Of a stretch of DNA of 64,000 nt, positions 1 to 8,848 are shown one piece after another. Origin of the DNA: Flagellimonas hymeniacidonis (GTDB lineage: Bacteria; Bacteroidota; Bacteroidia; Flavobacteriales; Flavobacteriaceae); NCBI RefSeq assembly GCF_008040165.1, contig NZ_VRUR01000002.1, forward strand, positions 434,001 to 498,000, read 5' to 3'. Every line of letters begins with the position of its first letter. The first letter of the stretch is position 1. The translations under genes and the position numbers were made by a program. The notes under the pieces were generated by a model, which was not told where the DNA came from, searched no databases, and saw nothing but the letters and a program-made list of their open reading frames with translations.

Positions 1-1092
1 GCAAAAAGACTTACGCAGGAAACTGGCACTGGATGGCATGTAATTAAAGCACAGGTTCATGCTGGTGGACGTGGTAAAGGTGGTGGTGTAAAGCTTGCCA
101 AGAACCTTAAAGAAGTAGAAGAAATAGCTGGAAATATAATAGGTATGAATCTTATCACGCCTCAAACTTCAGCAGAAGGTAAAAAAGTACATCAGGTGCT
201 TATAGCTGAGGATGTGTATTACCCAGGCGATAGTGAGACCAATGAATTTTACATGTCTGTGTTGCTAAATAGGGCTACAGGCAGAAATATGGTCATGTAC
301 TCCACAGAAGGAGGAATGGATATTGAAGAAGTTGCGGAAAAGACCCCGCATCTGATTTTTACCGAAGAGATTGATCCTGCAACGGGATTAATGCCTTTTC
401 AAGCGCGTAAAATTGCCTTTAATCTGGGACTATCTGGTACCGCTTTCAAAGAAATGACAAAGTTTGTTTCATCACTTTATAAGGCATATGTTGAAAGTGA
501 TTCAAGTATGTTTGAAATCAACCCAGTTTTGAAGACATCAGATGATAAGATAATGGCAGTAGATGCTAAAGTGTCCATTGACGATAATGCGCTGTATAGG
601 AGAAAAGCATATGCCGAAATGAGGGATTTACGTGAGGAAAATCCAATTGAAGTTGAAGCGCGCGAGGTAGGGTTGAATTATGTGGATTTAGATGGAAACG
701 TTGGCTGTATGGTAAATGGTGCAGGACTTGCCATGGCAACCATGGATTTGATAAAAATGGCAGGCGGAGAGCCCGCTAATTTTTTGGATGTTGGTGGTAC
801 CGCCGATGCAAAAAGAGTTGAGGAAGCCTTCCGTATTATTTTAAAAGACCCTAATGTAAAGGCAATTCTAATCAATATTTTTGGTGGTATTGTTCGATGC
901 GACAGAGTTGCACAGGGTGTTGTAGATGCCTATAAGAACATGGGAGATGCTATTAAAGTGCCAATTATTGTAAGATTACAAGGGACCAATGCAGAGCTTG
1001 CCAAAGAAATTATAGATAATTCTGGTTTAGCGGTGCATTCAGCAGTACAATTCCAAGAAGCCGCCGATAAGGTAAAAGAAGTGCTGGGATAG
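1..1092 (+). CDS. sucC: Succinyl-CoA synthetase, ADP-forming, beta subunit (5' truncated)
   Basis: Beta subunit of the TCA-cycle enzyme that interconverts succinyl-CoA and succinate with formation of ATP or GTP; it acts in the cytosol with SucD. The reading frame is open from base 1, so the first ATG inside the window (145) is internal; about 30 N-terminal residues of a usual ~390-residue protein lie outside. An ATP-grasp glycine-rich stretch (GGRGKGGG, about residues 21-28 of the fragment) is followed by the C-terminal ligase domain with GCMVNGAGLAMATMD and NIFGGIVRCD. The gene ends in a strong intrinsic terminator. sucD is not directly downstream, as is common in Bacteroidota. The family assignment is very secure. 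Confidence 0.97.
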   Translation, partial: AKRLTQETGTGWHVIKAQVHAGGRGKGGGVKLAKNLKEVEEIAGNIIGMNLITPQTSAEGKKVHQVLIAEDVYYPGDSETNEFYMSVLLNRATGRNMVMYSTEGGMDIEEVAEKTPHLIFTEEIDPATGLMPFQARKIAFNLGLSGTAFKEMTKFVSSLYKAYVESDSSMFEINPVLKTSDDKIMAVDAKVSIDDNALYRRKAYAEMRDLREENPIEVEAREVGLNYVDLDGNVGCMVNGAGLAMATMDLIKMAGGEPANFLDVGGTADAKRVEEAFRIILKDPNVKAILINIFGGIVRCDRVAQGVVDAYKNMGDAIKVPIIVRLQGTNAELAKEIIDNSGLAVHSAVQFQEAADKVKEVLG

Positions 1093-1115
1093 AGCAGATT
1101 CATTACAAAATTGTA

Positions 1116-1145
1116 AGGCAACGTTGGTAAAACGTTGCCTTTTTT
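1116..1145 (+). terminator. Intrinsic terminator of sucC
   Basis: A perfect 10-bp inverted repeat (AGGCAACGTT / AACGTTGCCT, 1116-1125 and 1131-1140) with a 5-nt loop is followed directly by five T. It starts 24 bases after the sucC stop codon. Confidence 0.93.
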
Positions 1146-1247
1146 ATTTCCATCAAAACACATTCAACAAGAATACCTGTCCCTTTTGTACACTAAAGCA
1201 GGTTGTTTTGGAGTTATCTTATTGAAACTTAGCCTAAAACCACAACA

Positions 1248-1649
1248 ATGGGGACGTACGAAGAAAAACTAAGCATACTTTCTCAAATGATTGCGTTTGC
1301 CAGAGTGGACTATTCCCTAAAAGATTCTGAATATGACTTTCTGTTGGGCGTGGCTACAAATCTTGGTGTGGACAAGAGCACCTTTGATGTTCTTTTAAAA
1401 GAGAAATCCCCTAAAGTTGTTTTAAAATCCCAGGCAGAGCGCATTGTGCAGTTTCACAGGTTATTGCTTCTTATGAATATTGATCAAGAACAACATGAGA
1501 AAGAGATACGAACGCTTCACAATATTGGCCTTTCTATGGGGCTTCCTCCATCAGCAATAATGCAGGTTTTGGAAGTAATGCATAATTACCCTAATAAGGT
1601 TGTACCTCCAGATGTGCTTATCAATATCTTCAAAGCGCACTACAACTAA
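1248..1649 (+). CDS. TerB-like all-alpha protein
   Basis: A 133-residue soluble protein with no signal peptide or membrane segment. The helical pattern, with acidic and hydrophobic residues in FARVDYSLKDSEYDFL near the N-terminus and IGLSMGLPPSAIMQVLEVM near the C-terminus, resembles the TerB-like fold (tellurite-resistance TerB / DnaJ N-terminal-like). In Flavobacteriia such proteins are often mislabelled as excinuclease subunits because they sit near uvrB, as here; nothing in the sequence supports a nuclease role. It stands alone between the sucC terminator and the heat-shock promoter. The true function is unknown. The ATG at 1248 is the only start consistent with the family's length. Confidence 0.72.
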   Translation: MGTYEEKLSILSQMIAFARVDYSLKDSEYDFLLGVATNLGVDKSTFDVLLKEKSPKVVLKSQAERIVQFHRLLLLMNIDQEQHEKEIRTLHNIGLSMGLPPSAIMQVLEVMHNYPNKVVPPDVLINIFKAHYN

Positions 1650-1694
1650 GACATTATGTCATGTTTTAATGTTAAATAAATGTCAAAATGGCAC

Positions 1695-1702
1695 TAATTT
1701 TG
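1695..1702 (+). promoter_or_regulatory. -7 box (TAATTTTG) of the small heat-shock gene
   Basis: Exact match to the Bacteroidota primary-sigma -7 consensus TAnnTTTG, 60 bases before the hsp20 ATG. No convincing -33 TTTG is seen at the usual distance. A 14-bp palindrome follows immediately. Confidence 0.6.
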
Positions 1703-1703
1703 T

Positions 1704-1717
1704 AATGGTATACCATT
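1704..1717 (+). promoter_or_regulatory. Perfect 14-bp palindrome, candidate operator of hsp20
   Basis: AATGGTATACCATT is a perfect inverted repeat starting two bases after the -7 box, so it covers the expected transcription start. A further half-site-like CCAT...ATGG arrangement overlaps its right side (1713-1726). The position suits a repressor site. It does not resemble the long-spaced CIRCE element, and the regulator is unknown. Confidence 0.45.
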
Positions 1718-1762
1718 TGACTATGGTAAGGTGATTTTAATGTTTAATATAAATGAATCACC

Positions 1763-2188
1763 ATGAGTATAGTAAAAAGAAATAATCTGTTTTTTCCAAC
1801 CCTAATGAATGATTTAATGAAACCTGACTGGTTTGGGGGTATGGAAAATTGGAACACCGACCTACCTGCGGTCAACATCAAAGATAATTCTGAAGGTTTT
1901 GTTTTGGAACTGGCAGTTCCAGGAGGTAAAAAAGATGATTTTAAGGTAGAAGTGGATAACGATCTACTGACAATTTCAAGCGAAGTAAAAACTGAAAGCA
2001 AAGAGGAAAAAGAAAATTACACAAGAAGGGAGTTTGCATTTTCATCTTTTAAGAGAGCCTTTACATTGCCAGAGACCGTTGATGGTACTAAAATTGACGC
2101 TTCTTACGAAAATGGAATTTTAAAACTGAGCTTACCTAAAAAAGAAGAGGCATTGCCAAAACCAAAGCGATTGATTACAATCGGATAA
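1763..2188 (+). CDS. Small heat-shock protein, Hsp20/alpha-crystallin family
   Basis: ATP-independent holdase chaperone that binds unfolding proteins in the cytosol. The 141-residue length is typical. A short N-terminal arm (including LMNDLMKPDWFGGMENW) is followed by an alpha-crystallin domain from about residue 35 (LPAVNIKDNSEGFVLELAVPG) to 125, containing the family signature around ENGILKLSLPK, and a short tail. Upstream lie an exact -7 box and a palindrome that may control heat induction; downstream is a strong intrinsic terminator, so it is probably monocistronic. Confidence 0.96.
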   Translation: MSIVKRNNLFFPTLMNDLMKPDWFGGMENWNTDLPAVNIKDNSEGFVLELAVPGGKKDDFKVEVDNDLLTISSEVKTESKEEKENYTRREFAFSSFKRAFTLPETVDGTKIDASYENGILKLSLPKKEEALPKPKRLITIG

Positions 2189-2200
2189 TCTTACAATTTA

Positions 2201-2221
2201 AAACACCACTTTTTGGTGTTT
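2201..2221 (-). terminator. Hairpin, probable terminator of uvrB
   Basis: An 8-bp inverted repeat (AAACACCA / TGGTGTTT) with a 5-nt loop. On the minus strand it is followed by TTAAATTG, so the stem end plus tail gives a T-rich run; on the plus strand there is no T-run. It lies 60-80 bases past the uvrB stop, beyond the hsp20 terminator. Confidence 0.5.
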
Positions 2222-2243
2222 CATGATGGTTGGTTAGTTTGAT

Positions 2244-2282
2244 AGCGCGCTTCTGCATTATTTGCATGAAGCGCGCTTTTTT
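2244..2282 (+). terminator. Intrinsic terminator of hsp20
   Basis: A 10-bp perfect stem (AGCGCGCTTC at 2244-2253, GAAGCGCGCT at 2268-2277) is extended by TGCA/TGCA with one bulged base and followed by a run of T (2277-2282). The T-run overlaps the convergent uvrB stop codon at 2281-2283. Confidence 0.9.
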
Positions 2283-4269
2283 ATTCTTGTTCTTGCAGTA
2301 CTTTTATTTCATCTCTTAGTTTGGCAGCTTCCATAAAGTTTAGCTCTTTTGCTGCTTTTTCCATTGCTTTTCGTTTTTCCCGTATCATTTTTTCCCTTTG
2401 ATCTGAAGTAAGATATTCCAGGTCCGGTTCAGCGGCGCGCAATTCCTCTTTTTGGAAGTGATAGGTAGAAACAGAGTTTTTGGCCAAAGCACTATCCAGA
2501 TTTTTTTTCAGAGCTTTTGGAATAATGTTGTTTTCAGTATTATAGGCCATTTGTTTCTCCCTTCGATAATTGGTTTCATCTATGGTTTTTTGCATGCTAG
2601 CTGTTATCGTATCAGCATACATAATGGCCTTTCCATTTAGATTACGAGCAGCCCGTCCAACAGTTTGTGTTAGGGAGCGATTGCTTCTCAAAAATCCTTC
2701 TTTATCGGCATCTAAAATGGCAACCAGCGAAACTTCAGGTAGATCAAGTCCCTCCCTTAGTAGATTAACACCTATCAATACATCGAATATTCCCTTTCTT
2801 AAATCTTGCATGATCTCCACCCGTTCCAAGGTGTCTACATCACTATGAATATAACGGCATCGAACATCAATTCTAGCGAGGTATTTTGCCAATTCCTCGG
2901 CCATGCGCTTTGTCAAGGTAGTGACCAGAGTTCGTTCATCTTCTTCCACCCGTTTTTGGATTTCTTCCACGAGATCATCAATTTGATTTATACTGGGTCG
3001 TACCTCAATAATCGGGTCCAGAAGCCCGGTTGGTCTAATCACCTGTTCTACATATACACCTTGGCTTAATTGCAATTCATAATCGGCAGGGGTGGCACTT
3101 ACATAAATCACCTGATTCTGAAGCGTCTCAAACTCTTCAAATTTGAGTGGTCTGTTATCCATTGCTGCTGGGAGTCGGAACCCATATTCCACCAGGTTTT
3201 CTTTTCGGGAACGGTCACCCCCGTACATGGCATGCACTTGAGGGATGGTCACATGGCTTTCATCAATGATCATTAAAAAATCATCAGGGAAATAGTCCAA
3301 TAAACAGAAAGGCCTGGTCCCCGGTTCCCTACCATCTAAGTACCTAGAGTAATTTTCAATCCCTGAACAATACCCTAATTCCCTAATCATTTCCAAATCA
3401 AAATTGGTTCGCTCTTCTAAACGTTTTGCCTCAAGCGGTCTACCAATTTCTTTGAAATAATCGATTTGCTTCACCAAATCATCTTGGATTTGATGAATTG
3501 CATTTTGAAGAATATCTGGTGAAGTGACAAACATATTGGCAGGATAGATATTCAGTGAATCATAGATTTCAATTACTTTATTGTTAAAGGGATCCAGCGC
3601 TTCAATCTCCTCTATTTCATCTCCAAAAAAGTGAACTCGAAATGCATAGTCCGCATACCCAGGAAAGACATCTACGACATCACCCTTAACCCTAAAATTG
3701 CCATTTCTAAAATCGGCAGTAGTTCTAGAGTAAAGACTTTGTACCAATTGTTTTAAGAATTTTGTTCTGGAAATCACCTGATCTCTATGAATGGAAATCA
3801 CATTTTTTTGAAACTCTACGGGATTTCCAATGCCATATAAACAGGATACGGAGGCAACCACCAAAACATCCCTACGCCCAGATAATAGGGAGGATGTGGC
3901 GCTGAGTCGCAATTTCTCAATGTCTTCGTTTATGGAGAGGTCTTTTTCAATGTACAGTCCACTTGTAGGGATATATGCTTCCGGTTGGTAGTAATCATAA
4001 TACGAAACAAAATACTCAATGGCATTGTTCGGAAAAAACTGTTTGAACTCAGAATATAGCTGAGCAGCAAGGGTTTTATTATGGGCAAGGACCAGCGTTG
4101 GACGTTGTACTTCTTCCACAACATTGGCAACGGTAAACGTTTTTCCAGAGCCGGTTACACCGAGAAGTGTTTGATGTGGCTCTTTTTCTGTTATACCATC
4201 AACGAGTTGTTTTATGGCTTGAGGTTGATCTCCTGTTGGACGGAATTCTGATACTACTTGAAACTTCAT
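2281..4269 (-). CDS. uvrB: Excinuclease ABC subunit B
   Basis: DNA-damage recognition helicase of nucleotide excision repair; it is loaded by UvrA and recruits UvrC for dual incision. The 662 residues match the family length. Visible features are the Walker A GVTGSGKT at residues 37-44, the beta-hairpin region (YYDYYQPEAYIP), helicase motifs DESHV and QTVGRAARN, and a C-terminal UVR domain (NFMEAAKLRDEI) that contacts UvrC. The gene is convergent with hsp20 and shares its stop-codon region with that terminator. No LexA-type operator was recognised upstream. Confidence 0.98.
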   Translation of the reverse strand: MKFQVVSEFRPTGDQPQAIKQLVDGITEKEPHQTLLGVTGSGKTFTVANVVEEVQRPTLVLAHNKTLAAQLYSEFKQFFPNNAIEYFVSYYDYYQPEAYIPTSGLYIEKDLSINEDIEKLRLSATSSLLSGRRDVLVVASVSCLYGIGNPVEFQKNVISIHRDQVISRTKFLKQLVQSLYSRTTADFRNGNFRVKGDVVDVFPGYADYAFRVHFFGDEIEEIEALDPFNNKVIEIYDSLNIYPANMFVTSPDILQNAIHQIQDDLVKQIDYFKEIGRPLEAKRLEERTNFDLEMIRELGYCSGIENYSRYLDGREPGTRPFCLLDYFPDDFLMIIDESHVTIPQVHAMYGGDRSRKENLVEYGFRLPAAMDNRPLKFEEFETLQNQVIYVSATPADYELQLSQGVYVEQVIRPTGLLDPIIEVRPSINQIDDLVEEIQKRVEEDERTLVTTLTKRMAEELAKYLARIDVRCRYIHSDVDTLERVEIMQDLRKGIFDVLIGVNLLREGLDLPEVSLVAILDADKEGFLRSNRSLTQTVGRAARNLNGKAIMYADTITASMQKTIDETNYRREKQMAYNTENNIIPKALKKNLDSALAKNSVSTYHFQKEELRAAEPDLEYLTSDQREKMIREKRKAMEKAAKELNFMEAAKLRDEIKVLQEQE

Positions 4270-4312
4270 TTTTTAAAATTACGAAGCAAAAAAGTACTTG
4301 GAAAGAAAAATG

Positions 4313-6058
4313 TTATCGTCTTAGTGCAAAATGGCCTTTAAATTCTCTATTGTCTATTCCGATGGCCCTGAACCAATAATCCGTTGCGGGTAATGGCCTT
4401 CCATTGAAGATACCGTTCCAGCCAATGGAATCCGTATTAATTTGAGAAAGTAGTCGGCCAAACCTATCGAATATGGAGATGGAAACAATCTCAACGGATT
4501 CGGCATTGGGAGGTGGTTCAAATTGCCAAAAATCATTAAAACCGTCTCCATTGGGAGTAAAGAATTTTGGAAAGCCTTCAGAAATTAGATCTTGCTCAAC
4601 TTCTTGGGAAAGAATACAGCCATCCTCATTTTTATCTCTTACATAAACGGTATTATCGCCTAGAGCAACATTGGTAAATACATTACTATCTTGATATGGC
4701 CCGTTAATGTCATTTAAAGCAAAATCATACTGACTATCGCCAGAAATGTTTACCGACAATCTAAGGTTGTTGCCATCTCTTTCCACATCTATTGAATTGA
4801 TTATTGGTCCGGGAATAATATTAACAGTGAACTCCTTGGATGTAGTACAGGGAATGTTATTACCGTTTGGATCAGCAAAATTTGTAACGTCCAGCCTGTA
4901 AAGACCACCTTCAGAAATCAACACATCTGGTGTCTCGGACAACAATGATATTTCCGTACCTCTTGATGTAATAAGTGCCCATCTATATGTTTCTGCTAAA
5001 GTGCTGGTGAATAATGTTATACCTGGAGAGTTCTCGCATAATGAGACAGTATCTGGAAAATCCAATTCTGGAAACAAAGTGACGAATTCTCCTGAAATAC
5101 GATCCAGAAAAGGTCCACAGCCAATTGCAGTGGAAAAGGTCTCTTGTACACAGTTTATTGCCTCTCCTAAATCATTAAATGGGATTATAGTAACAAAAAG
5201 TGTTCTATTAGGTTCAAATTCGAGAACCAAAGTTCGATTATTGGAAAAAATTCCGTTCTGCAAAATATTATCATCATCTGGAGTTGTTCCTATAGAAACT
5301 TTATAACCTGTTGCCCCTGGAACTGGAACCCATTCCAAAATTGGTGTTAAAGGAACATTAGAATCGCCATTTCTTGGAGATAGTAATGTAGTACAGGCAA
5401 GGTTGAGCACAACATCTGCAGTGGTAAATGATTGATCAGTGCATCCGATGGATTGTCCAAAAGCATTAAACGAACGTATTCTCACAAAAATTTCTGTATT
5501 CGTGGGTAGATTAGCAGGAGGGTTGACAAAAAGTTGATTCCCTGGATTGTTAAAAGTACCAAGGTCATTATTGCCTGGTGAAGTACCAAGGTCAATTTCA
5601 TACGACGAAGCTCTTGGCGCATAGTCCCAGGAAATATTTGTTGCTGCATTTACATTGGTAGCACCGTTTAGAGGATTACTTAGATTGGCACAGTCGGGAA
5701 CAGTAGATATGCTTTCTGTGGTAAAAGGTATACTGGGACAGACAATATCTCCTTGGTTATCAAAAAAGAAAAGGGTAATGGTAACAAATATTTGCGTGTT
5801 TTCGGGAAGGCCGAAAGGAGGTGTATAAAAGGTAGCGCTTCCAACTAGCTGATTGGAAACGAGATCATCTCCACCAGAAATAGTACCTAGTGAAATTCTA
5901 TATCCTGGAACACCTGGAACTTCTTCCCATACAATTGTACTCTCCACCGGCACATTTGCTGATCCTGCTATAGGATTCAGCAATGTGGGACAGCTTTGAG
6001 AGCATACCAAAACTGGGGTTAATAAAAACCCTACTATGTATAGCAATTTTTTTAACAT
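4313..6058 (-). CDS. T9SS type B sorting-domain protein with three FN3/Ig-like repeats
   Basis: Secreted or cell-surface protein of 581 residues. A signal peptide (about 1-20, ending VLVCSQ) is followed by three homologous ~90-residue beta-sandwich repeats (about 23-114, 123-213, 222-312), each of the form C-x-x-L-x-x-P-x-x-G-x-x-N-V ... W ... G-Y/S-Y ... LGT ... FTT. A divergent region follows, then a C-terminal gliding-motility-associated (CHU_C-type) domain from about 496, starting with FFTPNGDGFNDFW and ending in GHFALRR. That domain is known to direct type IX secretion in Bacteroidota. No catalytic domain is recognisable. It lies downstream of, and probably co-transcribed with, the next T9SS gene (46-nt gap). 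Confidence 0.9.
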   Translation of the reverse strand: MLKKLLYIVGFLLTPVLVCSQSCPTLLNPIAGSANVPVESTIVWEEVPGVPGYRISLGTISGGDDLVSNQLVGSATFYTPPFGLPENTQIFVTITLFFFDNQGDIVCPSIPFTTESISTVPDCANLSNPLNGATNVNAATNISWDYAPRASSYEIDLGTSPGNNDLGTFNNPGNQLFVNPPANLPTNTEIFVRIRSFNAFGQSIGCTDQSFTTADVVLNLACTTLLSPRNGDSNVPLTPILEWVPVPGATGYKVSIGTTPDDDNILQNGIFSNNRTLVLEFEPNRTLFVTIIPFNDLGEAINCVQETFSTAIGCGPFLDRISGEFVTLFPELDFPDTVSLCENSPGITLFTSTLAETYRWALITSRGTEISLLSETPDVLISEGGLYRLDVTNFADPNGNNIPCTTSKEFTVNIIPGPIINSIDVERDGNNLRLSVNISGDSQYDFALNDINGPYQDSNVFTNVALGDNTVYVRDKNEDGCILSQEVEQDLISEGFPKFFTPNGDGFNDFWQFEPPPNAESVEIVSISIFDRFGRLLSQINTDSIGWNGIFNGRPLPATDYWFRAIGIDNREFKGHFALRR

Positions 6059-6104
6059 TTGATTAAATCAAACACTATAAAGTAGTAATTTCTGTAATCA
6101 AAAA

Positions 6105-8819
6105 CTACCGTTTTAACGCAAAATGGCCTTTAAACACCCTGCCATCTTCTAGGTTTACTTTAAACCAATAATCAGAGGCGGGTAATTCATTATTATCAAA
6201 AGTTCCGTTCCATCCTTGGGTCTTTGGGCTTACCAATGCCATAAGCTTTCCAAATCGGTTGTATATTGAAATGACACTTTCTGATTGAAACTGCTCATTT
6301 ATACCTATAATTTGCCATGAATCGTTTACACCATCGCCATTAGGCGTAAAGAACTTGGGATACCCTATTACCGAAACTACTTCTTTTGAGATGCCACATC
6401 CATTTTTGTCTCGTACATAAACTGTAATAAAGCCGGGAAGAATGTTTTCAAAAATTGGCGAATCTTGATAGAAGAAACCATCTATTGAATATTCATAATC
6501 TCCATCACCAGAAACTGTAATTTCAACCATGTTGTTTTCGGAAATATCTTCCACAAGAACATCATCGATAACGGCAATATTAGAAGGTAAAACATCAAAA
6601 CTAGCTTCATTAAAACACTCAAAAACGCCTTCATTTGTGTTATAACGATACCCTACCTCCAGAACATAATTACCAATTTCAGATATTTGTAAGCCTTGTT
6701 GATTACCAACTTGTATTGGGGAAGCTGCAGTAGTTTTGAACCATCTATAAATATCAAAACCTGCTGGGGCTTCAATGGGAAGAGGAGGTCCATCCGTGCA
6801 CCACACAATCTCGCTGTCAAATGTCAATGCCGGAGTTGGATTTACAATTAAATTGATTTCATCAATATCTTCACATTCGTTGGAATCCTCTATTCTAACG
6901 TAGATGGTTGTGGACGATGTACGATAATCACCCGATACTGGGTTTTGTTCTAGGCTGACATCCTCCAAGGTTGTGTAAAAGGCAATATCAAGGTTCGGGT
7001 AATTTAGTTCTCGAATGCTTTCTAAATCAAAAACACCTTCTTGGATTTGGTCTTCTGGATTATCGCCACAGGCATAATATGTTTGCTGGTCTTCTGGCAA
7101 TAAAATGACAGAACGAATTTCCAATTCCAACTCTCCGCTATTTTCACATCCATTTTGATCTATTACTTTATAATAAATGGTTTGATTAAATGGCGTTGTA
7201 TTGGAATAACCAACTGGATTTGGAATAGGATTGTTGGAGCCTAAATCTGAAAGAGATTCATAAAAAGTAAAGCTGAAATTAGAATTAAACGAAGCTTCCT
7301 CCAAGTTAAAATTGGTAATACCATCAATAGCGCTACTGGTATCAACATCGCACTGTGCCAAAAAAAGCGAGGGTGCATCAGGAAGCGGATTTACAGATAT
7401 AAAGGCTTCCCCAATTATAGGGCATTCACCGGGGTCATTAAAGATAACTTCAAGACTGTAACGCCCAGAATCCGAAAACATGGCTGGATTTATGGTTAAT
7501 GTATTTGTCGAAATACCCAATGGGTTTCCATCTTTTTCCCAGTTATATGTGGCATTTGGAAAGTTTTCAGCTTCCAAGGTAAATTGGTCACCTACACAAA
7601 CCGTAAGTGAAGAACTTGAGGAACCATCAGCATTTTTAATCAAATCAATCCTATCAAAAAAGGATTGTATAAAAGGAGGTAAGCCTTGCGTAGCGTTTTG
7701 ACCATTTAAAAAAACCGCATTATGTCTATAGGTCGCTGCATTGCCCAATTCATTTGGATTTTCTATTACACCCAAATACGGAGTTCCGGTGAGGTAGTTT
7801 TCAGCAATTGTCCTGTAAATTTTACCATTTTGGCCAAGCTGTAGGGCACCTCTGTAGATGGGTCTTCTGTCAATTTCAACTTCAGAAGCTGAAATGTTCG
7901 AGGCGTTCAGATCATATTGCAAAAGGGATGAGGAATGCCCCCCCACTTGAGCTGCTGGGGCATTGTTTGAGGTGTGTGCATATAAAAATCTTTGATTTGG
8001 CGAAAACTCGATGCCATAGGGAAATTTGTTTGGCGCTGTTACCAATATCTGGTTTTGATTGGATAAAATTCCCGTGTCCACATCAAAATCATATAAATAG
8101 AGCCCTGATGCTGAATTGGCACTTGCCAATGTTTCACCATCTGGAGAGAATTTCATGTACCCTCTGGAATCTAGCACTTCTAAATCATCAAACTTACTGT
8201 TTACAGGGGTAGTATTAACCCCAGCTGATGTTACTTCGAAAGCATGATACGTATTGAAAGGCCCTGTATTCGAATTTTCAGGACCAAGAGTTACCACCCA
8301 AATAGACTTGTCCAAGCAATTTTTTAATACTGCAGTAACTTTTTCTGAACAGAATCTTAAAAGGTTGATATTTTTTTGGGTTACCGCGCCATTACCGCCA
8401 TTCAAAGAAAGGTCTACAACGGAATAATTTAATCCGCGATTTGGATCTCCTTCAAATACAGAAGTGTCCACGGTAAAAATATACAGGATGTTGGGGTCAT
8501 TTGGTTTTTGAACAATAATTGCAGACTGGGTGCTGGAAGGATCTCCGTAAAGTTTAAATCCGTTTTCTATTAGATTATTGTCCCTACCATATACATTGAT
8601 ACCATCTGTATATAACAATAGATTGCCGTCGGTATCAGATATAGAAGCACAACCTTCAAAAGTATTTAAGCGCCCTCCATCAAGAGCGGTTACGGTTCCA
8701 TCATTGTTAAATCGAATTCCCGCACCATTTCCAAAATACCAATTAGATGTCTCTCCTTGCCCAAAACTAGCCAAGGAAAAGAGGCAGGAAAGAAGTAAAT
8801 AATGGTATTTTTTTAGCAT
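6105..8819 (-). CDS. T9SS type B sorting-domain protein with N-terminal propeller-like region and Ig-like domain
   Basis: A 904-residue exported protein. It has a signal peptide (about 1-20, SLASFGQ). Residues about 21-390 contain repeated WYFGNGAGI, GNLLLYTDG, MKFSPDGETLA and IEFSPNQRFLYAHT motifs of WD40/SMP-30-like propellers common in flavobacterial surface proteins. An Ig-like domain follows around 395-480 (VCVGDQFTLEA), then beta-rich modules and a C-terminal CHU_C/T9SS type B domain from about 818 (FFTPNGDGVNDSW ... GHFALKR). A near-consensus -7 box (TATTTTCG on the minus strand, 8826-8833) precedes the ATG. A specific ligand cannot be deduced. Confidence 0.9.
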   Translation of the reverse strand: MLKKYHYLLLSCLFSLASFGQGETSNWYFGNGAGIRFNNDGTVTALDGGRLNTFEGCASISDTDGNLLLYTDGINVYGRDNNLIENGFKLYGDPSSTQSAIIVQKPNDPNILYIFTVDTSVFEGDPNRGLNYSVVDLSLNGGNGAVTQKNINLLRFCSEKVTAVLKNCLDKSIWVVTLGPENSNTGPFNTYHAFEVTSAGVNTTPVNSKFDDLEVLDSRGYMKFSPDGETLASANSASGLYLYDFDVDTGILSNQNQILVTAPNKFPYGIEFSPNQRFLYAHTSNNAPAAQVGGHSSSLLQYDLNASNISASEVEIDRRPIYRGALQLGQNGKIYRTIAENYLTGTPYLGVIENPNELGNAATYRHNAVFLNGQNATQGLPPFIQSFFDRIDLIKNADGSSSSSLTVCVGDQFTLEAENFPNATYNWEKDGNPLGISTNTLTINPAMFSDSGRYSLEVIFNDPGECPIIGEAFISVNPLPDAPSLFLAQCDVDTSSAIDGITNFNLEEASFNSNFSFTFYESLSDLGSNNPIPNPVGYSNTTPFNQTIYYKVIDQNGCENSGELELEIRSVILLPEDQQTYYACGDNPEDQIQEGVFDLESIRELNYPNLDIAFYTTLEDVSLEQNPVSGDYRTSSTTIYVRIEDSNECEDIDEINLIVNPTPALTFDSEIVWCTDGPPLPIEAPAGFDIYRWFKTTAASPIQVGNQQGLQISEIGNYVLEVGYRYNTNEGVFECFNEASFDVLPSNIAVIDDVLVEDISENNMVEITVSGDGDYEYSIDGFFYQDSPIFENILPGFITVYVRDKNGCGISKEVVSVIGYPKFFTPNGDGVNDSWQIIGINEQFQSESVISIYNRFGKLMALVSPKTQGWNGTFDNNELPASDYWFKVNLEDGRVFKGHFALKR

Positions 8820-8848
8820 TCTACGCGAAAATAGTACCTGACAAGATA

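Noticed and set aside
145..1092. sucC starting at the first ATG in the window
   Set aside because: The frame is open from base 1 and encodes the conserved ATP-grasp start; the ATG is internal.
6058..6072. Inverted repeat TTTGATT/AATCAAA overlapping the start of the T9SS gene
   Set aside because: AT-only and common by chance; no other sign of control.
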